From Chara braunii (Eukaryota; Streptophyta; Charophyceae; Charales; Characeae): DNA of 39,161 nucleotides. The stretch spans positions 2,718,450-2,757,610 of the forward strand of contig BFEA01000060.1 in the NCBI GenBank assembly GCA_003427395.1. The letters run 5' to 3'. Made by a program: the position numbers and the translations under genes. This document shows, piece by piece, positions 21,374 to 28,879 of the stretch. Numbering within the stretch: the stretch's first letter is position 1; each line of letters opens with the position of its first letter. The notes beneath the pieces were generated by a model. The model had not been told where the DNA came from and ran no database searches. It saw nothing but the letters and a program-made list of their open reading frames with translations.

Positions 21374-22231
21374 ATGTCGACACTGTCGACGAGAATGGCG
21401 AGCGTCGGAAATGCCATGGGGGCCGCGGCATGCCGCGCGGCAGTATCGAGGGCGACGGTTTTGTCGTCGTCGTCGTCCTGCGCGCCAAGCGCCGCACGAT
21501 CGGCATCAGGATCGGTGCTGCTGGGCACCGGCGACGTAGCGTGCTGCTTGGCACAGGTTGCTGGCGATGGCTCAGCATCCCGCGCAAGGTCAGCCGCGGG
21601 GGCGACCAGCGGCTGTGCTCATGCCACGTGGCTAGCGCGGCGGCAGCACGTGCAGACATTCCCGCCGCCTGTCGTGAGTGGCGTGGTGCGCGGCCGTCAT
21701 GAGAACTGCCGTGGCGGATGGATCGCCGAAGAACGAGGGGAAAGCGTGGCAGGAGGAGGAGAGGGACGTGGAGGCTTCAGCGTCAGAGGGGGGACCACCG
21801 CAGGTCGGCTTCGAGGGGGTGTGCACCGAGATTGCGCGATGAGGGCGGGGATTAGATGCCGCAGCAGCAGCAGCGGTGCCAGCGGAGGGGGCAAGGAGGA
21901 TACGACGACGAGACTGATGGGCTTGATCGCAGAAAAGAATGCACAGAATCCTGTTGTCGTCTACTCTAAAACCTGGTGCCCTTACTGCGCTGCAGTCAAG
22001 GGGCTGTTTACGAAGCTAGGGGTGGAGTTCAAGCTGGTAGAACTGGATGAGTTGGTGGGCGAAGAGGATTGGCAATACGCGCTGAGTCAGCTCACTGGGC
22101 AGAGGACTGTGCCAAGTGTCTTCGTGGGGGGTGAACACATTGGAGGGTGTGACAGCACGATGGAGCTGCATGAAAGTGGACAATTAATGGACCGGCTCCG
22201 CGAGGCCGGGGCATCGATCGCTTCCGCTTAG
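21374..22231 (+). CDS. Class I glutaredoxin (CPYC), probably plastid, GrxC5/S12-like
   Basis: Glutathione-dependent thiol oxidoreductase that reduces protein-glutathione mixed disulfides. The 285-residue reading frame ends in a complete glutaredoxin domain (about 187-285): VVVYSKTW, active site C202-P-Y-C205, cis-proline motif T245-V-P247, glutathione-binding G257-G-C259-D. The sequence LTGQRTVPSVFVGGEHIGGCDST and the Trp before CPYC resemble plastid GrxC5/S12 of plants. About 185 residues precede it, rich in Ala, Ser, Arg and Gly; the start MSTLSTRMASVGNA... looks like a transit peptide, but this leader is unusually long. The same frame runs back to a TTG at 21305; ATG 21374 is the first Met. 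Alternatives are ATG 21395 and ATG 21839 (a 130-residue form). Plant homologues usually have introns; none is evident in this domain, which allows a retrogene origin or an unrecognised intron in the leader. Domain certain; N-terminus not. Confidence 0.88.
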   Translation: MSTLSTRMASVGNAMGAAACRAAVSRATVLSSSSSCAPSAARSASGSVLLGTGDVACCLAQVAGDGSASRARSAAGATSGCAHATWLARRQHVQTFPPPVVSGVVRGRHENCRGGWIAEERGESVAGGGEGRGGFSVRGGTTAGRLRGGVHRDCAMRAGIRCRSSSSGASGGGKEDTTTRLMGLIAEKNAQNPVVVYSKTWCPYCAAVKGLFTKLGVEFKLVELDELVGEEDWQYALSQLTGQRTVPSVFVGGEHIGGCDSTMELHESGQLMDRLREAGASIASA

Positions 22232-22480
22232 TGCAGTTTCACCCCTCGCAGCCGCACGGCATATTTCACTTCCCCCTCGCCTTCCCCACCTTCCCCCGCC
22301 TTCCCCCCGGCCCCTTTCCTACCCCTCTGCTTTCCCCACGCGCCCACCTCGTCTCCCCTCCATCCTCCGCTCCCCTGCCCTCGTTCTCTGTGTTTGCCTC
22401 TCTGTAGATCGCTCGCTCCCCTCGCGGTCTTCCCTCCCTCTTGGTCTTCCCTCGCTCCCTCCCTCCCTCCTCCTCCGTCT
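22232..22480 (+). other. Pyrimidine-rich glutaredoxin 3' region
   Basis: C/T-rich sequence after the TAG stop, with repeated CCTTCCCC and CTCCCTCC phrases. No AATAAA is seen close to the stop; the nearest clear one is at 23934. The open frame at 22394-22831 is a translation of this bias and is not reported as a gene. Confidence 0.5.
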
Positions 22481-22836
22481 GCCGGTCAAATGCTGTTGCG
22501 TTGTCCCTATCCTGTTAGCATTCGCCGGGCACCGGAAGTCTCGCCGCGCCGTTCAGCTTTCCAGCTTTGGCGCGTATATGATTACCTTCCCTCCCAGCTA
22601 CTTCGCACTCTCCTCGCTCAGATTGTAGGTAGGTATGGCTTTCGCATAACCCGACAAGCGGCCAGTCTCTTAAGCCGACCAGACTGCGGATTTTCTGTGT
22701 ACGTTTTCCCCGTCCCCCGTCCGTTGACCCAATTCTTGGCCTTTTTGTCCGTCGATCCAATTCTTGGCGTTTGTGTACATCCCTCGGTCCTAATACTTGT
22801 TTGTTTTGCAATGGTTCCTGTAATCGGCTGAGACAC

Positions 22837-22962
<126 letters not shown>

Positions 22963-23039
22963 TGAGGGGAGGAGGAGGGGAGGGGAATGTAGGTGAAAGG
23001 TAGTGAGAAGCTATAAATCAAGTGATGGATTAATTAGCC

Positions 23040-23335
23040 GAACATTCTGTAACCAGTTGGTTGATCGATTGATGAAAATTTGGGATTGAAAATATTGGCG
23101 AATGGGTTAAGGGGAGGGACTCTTCTTAAAGCAGTGAATTTCCTTAATCAATCAAGAAACCACTTCCGAGAGTAGTCAGTTCACTAAATCAATCAAGCAA
23201 ACGATTTCCCCAATCAATTTCTCTCAAACCAATCAACAGCCAATCGCCCAATCAACCAAGCAATCAACCAGTGCTAATTGATCAATCGATCAATCAATTT
23301 ATTAATCAGTCAATCAATATAGCAACAACAGATCT
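23040..23335. repeat. Degenerate AATC/GATT-rich repeat
   Basis: Dense, imperfect CAAT/AATC words (CAATCGATCAATCAATTTAT and similar), reading as GATTGATT on the other strand. No gene. The same tetranucleotide forms a clean (TTGA)n array at 39107-39133. Confidence 0.8.
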
Positions 23336-23593
23336 TCTCTGTATCTTTGTAAGAATCAATTACCACTCGTCATGGGGGAAAAAAAAAAAAAAAAAAAAAA
23401 AAACCCCTTAATCGAGGAGCCGATTACCGGAAAAACGATTTCCTCAGTTGATCAATGTTTGGACCAGTGACCCCCCCCATCAGTGACCCGCCCCCCCATT
23501 CATCTTACGTCACTACGGTAGTAGTAATCACACTATTTCATTGTTTTTTTTTTCCCCGATTTGCTTCTCCTACCATTCCCGGCCCTCCCCTCT

Positions 23594-23624
<31 letters not shown>

Positions 23625-23703
23625 NNCCCTGCCACCCCTTCTTCCCCCGGGCCATCTTTCAGATCCATGTCTCATTTCGTTTCCCTTTCATGTTGTCTTT
23701 TAG

Positions 23704-23945
23704 GTACTGCTGTCCGTACATATTCAAGCACAGACGACGAAACAGGAGTCGATCACAAGAATCGAACGCGTCACCTGAGGAAAAAAGACCGTACGATGTG
23801 TACGATGCTACTTCTTACTGTGAAGTTGTGTGTGAACCGACGTACCTCTTGAGCGAAGCTCCGCCGAGAAGAGGAGCAGCACAAGTGTTTTCTTGCTTTG
23901 TTTGATTTGGTCATAGCATACTTATCATGAATGAATAAATCGTAC
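23704..23945 (+). other. Possible 3'-terminal exon with polyadenylation signal
   Basis: CTTTCATGTTGTCTTTTAG ending at about 23703 resembles a splice acceptor. The following frame stays open until TGA at about 23903-23905 (...YDVYDATSYCEVVCEPTYLL...), and AATAAA is at 23934-23939. It could be the last exon of an unseen gene or a spliced 3' UTR exon of the glutaredoxin gene. No domain recognised; C-runs and N bases just upstream weaken the call. Confidence 0.25.
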
Positions 23946-24235
23946 CTGTGGATGGGGATTTTTTTTTATTTTTTTTTTTTTGATGGGGATCGTTATTTTT
24001 TTTAATATTTTTATGGGGATCTTTGATGATGGTCCAAGACTGGACGTGTGGCACATAAACAAGCAAAGAGAAACTCGGCGCGCCCTTCCGTCCATCGTCC
24101 ATCCTTACACACCTGTTCTTCTATTTTATTTTTTTCCTTTTTTCCCTTTCTTCTTTCCGCTTTTTTTCCTTTCTTCTTTGTCTTTTCTGAAAGGGAAACG
24201 GCCTTGAGATGTCATTATCGAGCTGACCGGCCCTA

Positions 24236-24340
24236 CCTTCTTCCCCCGAAGACAACGTACGGTCATTATAGCTGTATTTAGACTGAAAGATGCCCCAAAT
24301 ACAGCTATAATGACCGTACGTTGTATTCGCGGGAAGAAGG
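24236..24340. mobile_element. 105-bp palindromic MITE, copy 4, inserted in a SINE
   Basis: Ends CCTTCTTCCCCCGAAGACAA and TTGTATTCGCGGGAAGAAGG, flanked by TA at 24234-24235 and 24341-24342. The arms include ACGTACGGTCATTATAGCTG and pair along nearly their full length. It splits the 3' tail of a SINE (24192-24602) from its body. Confidence 0.9.
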
Positions 24341-24365
24341 TAGGTATAGTTCAGATTGCCGTGTT

Positions 24366-24476
24366 GTCCCTCGGGACATGCGTTAAAAATAATTGGAACG
24401 ATACAGAGAAAGAGAAAAGAAGATTAGCATGGCCCCTGCCTGAGCAAGGATGACGCACATCAATCGAGAAATGGTC
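24366..24476 (+). pseudogene. U6 snRNA retropseudogene with A-tail and target-site duplication
   Basis: U6 is the catalytic snRNA of the spliceosome. The copy starts GTCCCTCGGGACATGCG, carries AATTGGAACGATACAGAG, GATTAGCATGGCCCCTGC, GCAAGGATGAC and AATCGAGAAATGGTC. An 11-nt purine insertion follows the ACAGAGA box (24403-24409), a 4-nt insertion lies in the internal stem-loop, and GACACGC is rearranged. An A-rich tail (24477-24501) follows. An exact 11-bp duplication, ATTGCCGTGTT, lies at 24355-24365 and 24504-24514. No plant upstream sequence element or TATA box precedes it. These are marks of LINE-type reverse transcription of a U6 RNA; the copy is almost certainly non-functional. Confidence 0.92.
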
Positions 24477-24501
24477 AAAAAAAAAAAAAGAAAAAAAAAA
24501 A
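24477..24501 (+). repeat. A-tail of the U6 retrocopy
   Basis: Thirteen A, one G and eleven A between the U6 3' end and the right-hand copy of the target duplication. Confidence 0.9.
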
Positions 24502-24601
24502 GCATTGCCGTGTTCAAGTCCTCGCTGTTTGTGGAGTTCGAACTCAGAACCTGGTCTGTATTTCAACTGTTCGTTCATGGGTGTACCATCTGAGGTAGGC
24601 C

Positions 24602-24843
24602 ATGCCCTGGGACTTTCCACGACGCATCTGACCGTAATGGCGCCCACATTCAGTCGGTAACATTCCTTACCTAGTGCACCATGACCTCTTCCTCTCTGCG
24701 CAATGACCAACTCGGATACGAGATTTTTCCCTTTTTTATTTTCCCTTTTTTGTAAGGCACGCTTCAAGCCAGTCAGAGAGAAAAGAAATAAAATAAAGAA
24801 TAAAAAACAATTAGTTGTACGGGGGAAAATGAAAAACAGGTAC
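24602..24843 (+). repeat. Left arm of a ~1.3-kb inverted repeat
   Basis: Contains TGGGACTTTCCACGACGCAT, CTGACCGTAATGGCGC, GTAACATTCCTTACCTAG, GCACGCTTCAAGCCAGTCAG and TACGGGGGAAAATGAAAAAC, ending AGGTAC. The right arm (25391-25905) repeats these in reverse order and orientation. The loop holds a foldback, a TTTG array, a MITE and the U2 copy. Confidence 0.85.
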
Positions 24844-24941
24844 CACTACTCATTATTATTAGAGTAGTCATACAGGGAACACCGTAGCAGAGAGAGAGGT
24901 ACGGAGAGCAGCCGGGGTTCCCTGTATGACGATATATATAT

Positions 24942-24972
<31 letters not shown>

Positions 24973-25007
24973 GGGAAAATGACTATAATTAGGAGTAGTG
25001 GTACCTG
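24844..25007. repeat. Nested foldback with ATTT array
   Basis: Outer arms GGTACCACTACTC and GAGTAGTGGTACC. Inner arms GTCATACAGGGAAC (24867-24880) and GTTCCCTGTATGAC (24917-24930) flank GCAGAGAGAGAGG. Between inner and outer right arms is (ATTT)n at about 24945-24972. The inner 64-bp unit may be a MITE of its own. Confidence 0.75.
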
Positions 25008-25119
25008 TTTGTTTGTTTGTTTGTTTGTTTGTTTGTTTTCGCCGAAGGGGAGTGGGCCGCGCCACGCTTCGCTGCAGTGCACGAAGGCAACGCTGGAAGG
25101 GTCGAGTAGGCGGAGCCTG
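25008..25119. other. (GTTT)n array and GC-rich spacer
   Basis: GTTT repeats to about 25038, then unassigned GC-rich sequence up to the MITE at 25120. Confidence 0.7.
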
Positions 25120-25224
25120 CCTTCTTCCCCCGAATGCAACGTACGGTCATTATAGCTGTATTTGAGGCATCTTTCAGAGTAGATACAGCTATAATGACCG
25201 TACGTTGTATTCGGGGGAAGAAGG
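25120..25224. mobile_element. 105-bp palindromic MITE, copy 5, abutting the U2 copy
   Basis: Nearly identical to the copy at 24236, with ends CCTTCTTCCCCCGAATGCAA and GTATTCGGGGGAAGAAGG and the same 105-bp length. Flanks are TG and AA rather than TA, so one or both sides were altered after insertion, or insertion coincided with a rearrangement. It directly adjoins the 3' end of the U2-like sequence. Confidence 0.88.
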
Positions 25225-25230
25225 AACCCC

Positions 25231-25389
25231 TATGATCCCTCCATAGCCCTGAAAAATTAATTTAATATCATGGGGTCCAATGGACCACGGATCAGATATT
25301 AAACTGATTAGAACAGATACAGTGCACTTGATCTTACTTAGCCAAAAGGTTACTACACTTGATCTTAGCCAAAAGGCCGAGAAAGGTAT
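25231..25389 (-). pseudogene. Rearranged, truncated U2 snRNA copy
   Basis: U2 pairs with the intron branch point. On the minus strand the copy starts at the canonical 5' end ATACCTTTCTCGGCCTTTTG and runs through TCAGTTTAATATCTGAT, a plant-like stem-loop II (GTGGTCCATTGGACCCC) and the Sm-site region TTAAATTAATTTTTCAGG. A segment of about 30 nt (CCTTTTGGCTAAGATCAAGT plus branch-recognition sequence) is tandemly duplicated. The intact GTAGTA is in the first unit and is no longer followed by TCTG; the second unit reads GCACTGTATCTG. The 3' stem-loops III/IV are not recognisable and a MITE begins a few bases beyond. No snRNA promoter elements upstream. Likely a pseudogene; A-tail and duplication were not found. 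Confidence 0.88.
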
Positions 25390-25390
25390 T

Positions 25391-25442
25391 GTACCTGTTT
25401 TTCATTTTCCCCCGTACAAACTGTTCTTTATTCTTTCTTTTC

Positions 25443-25478
<36 letters not shown>

Positions 25479-25905
25479 TATTAAAAAGGGTGACGGCCTT
25501 GAAATATCATCATTGAGCTGACCGCCCCCAGGCAATTCAGGCAATTCAGAAATATCTGGTTTTATTAATCTAGAACCATCATCTGGATTCAAACTCTGGT
25601 CTGCATTTGAGCTAGGCTCTTGGGTTCTTTTCTTTATTTTCTCTCTGACTGGCTCGAAGCGTGCCTAAAAAAAAAGGAAAAAAAAAAGGAGAAAAAAAGG
25701 AAAAAAAAAGAGGGAAAAAAGGGGAAAAAAGGGAAAAAAAGGGAAAAAAAGGAAAAAAAAAAAGGGAAAAATCTCGCAGCCGAGTTGGTCATTCCGCAGA
25801 GGGGAAGAGGTCATGGTTGCTCTAGGTAAGGAATGTTTCCGACTGAATGTGCGCGCCATTACGGTCAGATGCGTCGTGGAAAGTCCCGGGGCATGCCTTC
25901 AGTCA
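25391..25905 (-). repeat. Right arm of the inverted repeat, interrupted by a SINE
   Basis: The reverse complement matches 24602-24843, but between TCAGAGAGAAAATAAAG and CAGTTTGTACGGGGGAAAAT it carries a SINE copy (25490-25628) and a (TTA)n array at about 25445-25479. A long A/G tract (25669-25770) replaces the shorter T-rich tract of the left arm. Confidence 0.82.
25490..25628 (-). mobile_element. tRNA-derived SINE, copy 2 (internally deleted)
   Basis: Minus strand: GAGCCTAGCTC, then directly AAATGCAGACCAGAGTTTGA (B box TTTGAATCC), then TGGGGGCGGTCAGCTCAATG and TTTCAAGGCCGTCACCC. Compared with copies 1 and 3 about 32 nt between A and B boxes is missing. Confidence 0.72.
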
Positions 25906-25977
25906 TGGGTAAGTAGATCCCATGCCTGTTTTTTTTTTTTTTTCACCCCGTTCTGATGAAGGTTACTAAGCAGTCCA

Positions 25978-26091
25978 CCGTCTTCCCCCGAACAAAATAA
26001 AACCCACCTTTATCCTGACCGTATCGACCCAGATGAGCTTACTTCGTAAAAGCGTTCATGATCAGGGTGCGTTGTGTGAGGGGGAGGACGG
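25978..26091. mobile_element. MITE family, copy 6 (114 bp)
   Basis: Ends CCGTCTTCCCCCGAACAAAA and GAGGGGGAGGACGG, flanked by CA on both sides. The interior GATCAGGGTGCGTTGTG is shared with the copies at 1040 and 27510, defining a sub-family with a different centre from copies 4 and 5. Confidence 0.75.
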
Positions 26092-26342
26092 CAGGTGCAC
26101 ATATGAAGCGATTACGATCTTGAGAGGTTTTTTTTTTTTTTTAAATACCTTTATAAATATAAATATGTATAGCCGCCGCTCAACCTACATCCACGTGGGC
26201 GGCCTTGTACGCAAGAGGTTCTGAACAGGGGGAGTTGTAAGGAAGAAGCTAAAAAACGAATTGATATTTTTTTTGCTTCCTTTTGTTTTTTTTTCGTTTT
26301 TGCGCTCTGATATTCATGTGACGATATATATATCGTCACAAA

Positions 26343-26402
26343 CAGAACTGCCCGGTAAACCGTAGGCAGAGAGAGAGAAGTGGACAACAAACGAGGGGCT
26401 GT
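26343..26402 (+). repeat. Conserved hairpin repeat H1, copy 2
   Basis: About 60 bp nearly identical to 20696-20755 over the CTGCCCGGTAAACCGTAGGC core and the GAGGGGCTGT end. Immediately preceded by the perfect hairpin GTGACGATATATATATCGTC (about 26320) and followed within 15 bp by the T3 element at 26417. Confidence 0.8.
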
Positions 26403-26416
26403 ATGTTCACGTATAG

Positions 26417-26670
26417 GGTAGCCGGCGTTGGGTTTGGGCCGAACCCCAGAACCCGGGCGGCCGAACGATCGGGCCCCCTTGGAGACGCGTTCGGTCGAAC
26501 GCAAAAAGTATGTTATGCAGAAAAATAAGCTCAACAACTTTTGCCTCGGGGTCACATTGAAATTTTTACTAAATTAAAAAAAAATGAAAAAATATTTATT
26601 TATTTATTTATTTTAGTTTTAATGTTTTTGGGCCTGGTCGGGCAAAACATCCCAGGCCACTCTGGTAGCC
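26417..26670. mobile_element. 254-bp element family T3, copy 2
   Basis: Ends GGTAGCCGGCGTTGG and GGCCACTCTGGTAGCC; shares ATGTTATGCAGAAAAATAAG, CAACAACTTTTGC and GGTCACATTGAAATTT with copy 1 in the same order. The GC-rich sequence at 38754-38826 (GGCCGCGG, CGGGGCCCCCCCGG) may be a fragment of a relative. Confidence 0.7.
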
Positions 26671-26763
26671 CATGATTTTTTTTTATTTTTTTTTTACTTT
26701 GGATCACCAGCTTGATTGATCATTGATTGAATTACTTGATAGGAAAAAAAGAAGACTTTCTTT

Positions 26764-26766
<3 letters not shown>

Positions 26767-26805
<39 letters not shown>

Positions 26806-26940
26806 GTCCCTCTTTCTACGTTTCTCTCTCTCGAAGTCTCCCCCTCTCTCTCTTTCTCCCCCCCTTCTCTCTCTTTTTCCCCGCCCCCTCTCTCTTCCCC
26901 CCTCTCTCTTCCCCCTTCCCCCCTTTCTCCCCCTTTGTCT
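26767..26940. repeat. (CT)n and C/T-rich tract
   Basis: Pure (CT)n at 26767-26801, then degenerate CCCCCTCTCTCTT-type sequence. ORFs here are Ser/Leu/Pro low-complexity translations. Confidence 0.95.
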
Positions 26941-26944
26941 TTTC

Positions 26945-27087
26945 CATTTTTTGTAAGGGTGTCATTGAAGTGACTGGCCCCAGGTCATTGTTTTGATGTC
27001 ATCCACCTACTTCCTTTATCTGGATTCAAACTTAAGTTTGTATTTTAATTTAACAGTTCATGGGGTGTACCAACTGAGCTAGCACCG
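26945..27087 (-). mobile_element. tRNA-derived SINE, copy 3 (best preserved head)
   Basis: Minus strand: GGTGCTAGCTCAGTTGGTAC (A box), AGTTTGAATCCAGAT (B box), then CCTGGGGCCAGTCACTTCAA and TGACACCCTTACAAAA as tail. This is the clearest RNA polymerase III type promoter of the three copies. A long CT-rich tract (26767-26940) follows at its 3' side. Confidence 0.78.
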
Positions 27088-27250
27088 TTGATTACTTCGA
27101 GATTTTGCTCTACGTCTAGTCTTATTCTCTCGTTCTCTGTATTATATTGTTATCGTGCTTGCATGCTCTGTCATGAAGGTCGGGGGCCGATTGCAACTTG
27201 GGAAGGTTAAGTTCTGGTTTCGTGTATTTTTCAGCGTGGTCACACTTGGG

Positions 27251-27456
27251 CGTGAGATTTTCAGATCGGATGGCAGGGACCCGTGAATACTCGAAATCGA
27301 GTTAAACCTCCTCGAGTGGAGGAGCCGTGTATACTCTAAATCGGAGCTAAACCTCCTCGAGTGGGGCACGAGCCAGTGTCGAAGTCCCACTAGCCAGTGT
27401 TTAGATTTGGTTTCCAGTACCCACCAGTTTGTGCCGTCCGATCTGAACATCTCACG
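27251..27456. mobile_element. 206-bp TIR element with internal duplication
   Basis: TIRs CGTGAGATTTTCAGATCGGA(TGGCA) and (TGCCG)TCCGATCTGAACATCTCACG. Inside are two copies of a unit of about 40 bp containing TAAACCTCCTCGAGTGG, each preceded by GT.(A/T)ATACTC.AAATCG. No target duplication identified and no other copy seen in the window. Confidence 0.78.
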
Positions 27457-27509
27457 GTCGCACTGTCGCCACCTTGGAAATGATGGGAAACCAAGTCTAA
27501 CCCCCCGCC

Positions 27510-27592
27510 CGTGTCTTCCCCCGATCATAACGCACCCTGAAAATGAACTAATACAGTGAAAATGACGGTGAGCTGTGTTCCGGGGAAGACGG
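27510..27592. mobile_element. MITE family, shortened copy 7
   Basis: Left end CGTGTCTTCCCCCGATCATA, interior ACGCACCCTGA, right end TTCCGGGGAAGACGG followed by TA. At about 83 bp it looks internally deleted. Left boundary approximate. Confidence 0.65.
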
Positions 27593-27634
27593 TAGTTGAA
27601 CCTGAGTTGGACCTGGGGCCGGGNNNNNNNTTTT

Positions 27635-27695
<61 letters not shown>

Positions 27696-27777
27696 ATTCA
27701 TTGACACCAAAATGGAGCCTGGGAATCCCTCCGCATCTCAATCTGGGAGAGAATATTGGTAGCCCAGCCAGGCTCCT

Positions 27778-28310
27778 TGCTGGAAACCGGGGGCCAAGTC
27801 CCACCAGCGGAGGTTTTGTTCCTGCTGCCGGTACTGTGTGACAGTGCGCCATGCAGCACGGCAGATGAGTAACAGTAGGAGGAAGAAAAAAAAGAAAAAC
27901 AAGAGAGGGGGATTCAGAATCCATAATGTTGAGACCGACTGAAAACGGGCCAATGACAGTGGCTGGGAACCTGTCGGCCGTTTGGACGCCACTCAATCTG
28001 AAGGAACGAGCATACCACAGCTGTACGAGGAGAAGCCATTAAAAATGGGACTGGTGGTCCTCTGTAGCCCAATGTGGGTCGGGCTACAGGCGAGGACCAC
28101 CCTACACCTGTGAGCAAAAATGTGGCGAGTTATTTGGCCAATGGAAAACTGCCTTATGGGCGCCCTTACGTCAAATTGCTTCGTGATAAAACCTGCCCGT
28201 CCATGCACCCTACGATCACTCCACTTCGGTGGTGAGAAAAGATGTCACACACGATGGAGGTCCCCTACCCAGAGCAAAACTTCGGCTGTGGTGGGACTTG
28301 GGCTCAGGTC
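27778..28310. repeat. Inverted-repeat structure with a strong internal hairpin
   Basis: GGCCAAGTCCCACCAGCGGA...TTTTGTTC (about 27791) is inverted at about 28265-28305 (CAAAACTTCGGCTGTGGTGG GACTTGGGC read in two parts). Near the centre, 28052-28101 forms TGGTGGTCCTC.TGTAGCCC facing GGGCTACAGGCGAGGACCAC. A (TG)n tract lies upstream at 27641-27694. No gene recognised. Confidence 0.65.
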
Positions 28311-28879
28311 CAGCGTCCCTTGTCTGCAGTACTCTGCAAGAAAGGAGAAAACTGGGCAAATTAATTAATCACCTACTGCAATGGAGTGGAAAGGGTTTGT
28401 AGCTGGACATCCACTGTGTCATCCCAGAGGTACATAGAAATTACCGAAGTAACCCTGGGGGTAGAAACGAGCCTATTAAAAATAATAATAAAAAAAAAAA
28501 AAAAGAAAAGAAAAGAAAAAGAAAAACGAGCCCATTTGTAGGAGTTACTCCAAGCTGACCAATAGGCTTCTTTTCCCAACTGCAAAGGAGTTCTATTTTG
28601 CTTCATCCTTCGCCAACCCCGGGCTGCATTCTTTGTGCCTCTGCGTCCTAAGGTACCCGTACGCCAAGGCTTGGTCAACTATGAGCCTCACTGCACGGCA
28701 CACAAAAGAAAAAGTGGAACGAGTGCATCTTTTCACAGAGAGTGGAACGATTCATCCGTTTACTATTTTTTAGTAACAAAGGAATTTTACCGCCTTTTGT
28801 GGGCAGTCCTACTAGTTTCTTTGTCCTTTCGTGCACTCCTCCACAGCTTCCGGTCGGAGTGACTAAAGCATGGAAAGGT

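Larger units (their letters stand above)
24192..24602 (-). mobile_element. tRNA-derived SINE, copy 1, interrupted by a MITE and a U6 copy
   Basis: Read on the minus strand, it begins GGCCTACCTCAGATGGTACA (A-box-like), then AGTTCGAACTC (B-box-like). After the U6 insertion (24366-24514) and the MITE (24236-24342) comes the tail GGGCCGGTCAGCTCGATAAT, CTCAAGGCCG. The same three parts occur in the copies at 26945-27087 and 25490-25628. Removing both insertions restores a continuous SINE of about 150 bp. Confidence 0.75.

Noticed and set aside
21049-21702. 217-codon plus-strand ORF overlapping the glutaredoxin leader
   Set aside because: It runs in a different frame from the glutaredoxin domain, crosses the promoter MITE and has no motif; regarded as a shadow of GC-rich coding sequence.
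25231-25389. Functional U2 snRNA gene
   Set aside because: Duplication in the branch-recognition region, missing 3' stem-loops and absence of plant upstream sequence element and TATA box speak against function.
27142-27996. 284-codon minus-strand ORF
   Set aside because: It crosses a (TG)n tract, unknown bases, a MITE and a TIR element; poly-Thr/His and undefined residues show it is not a gene.
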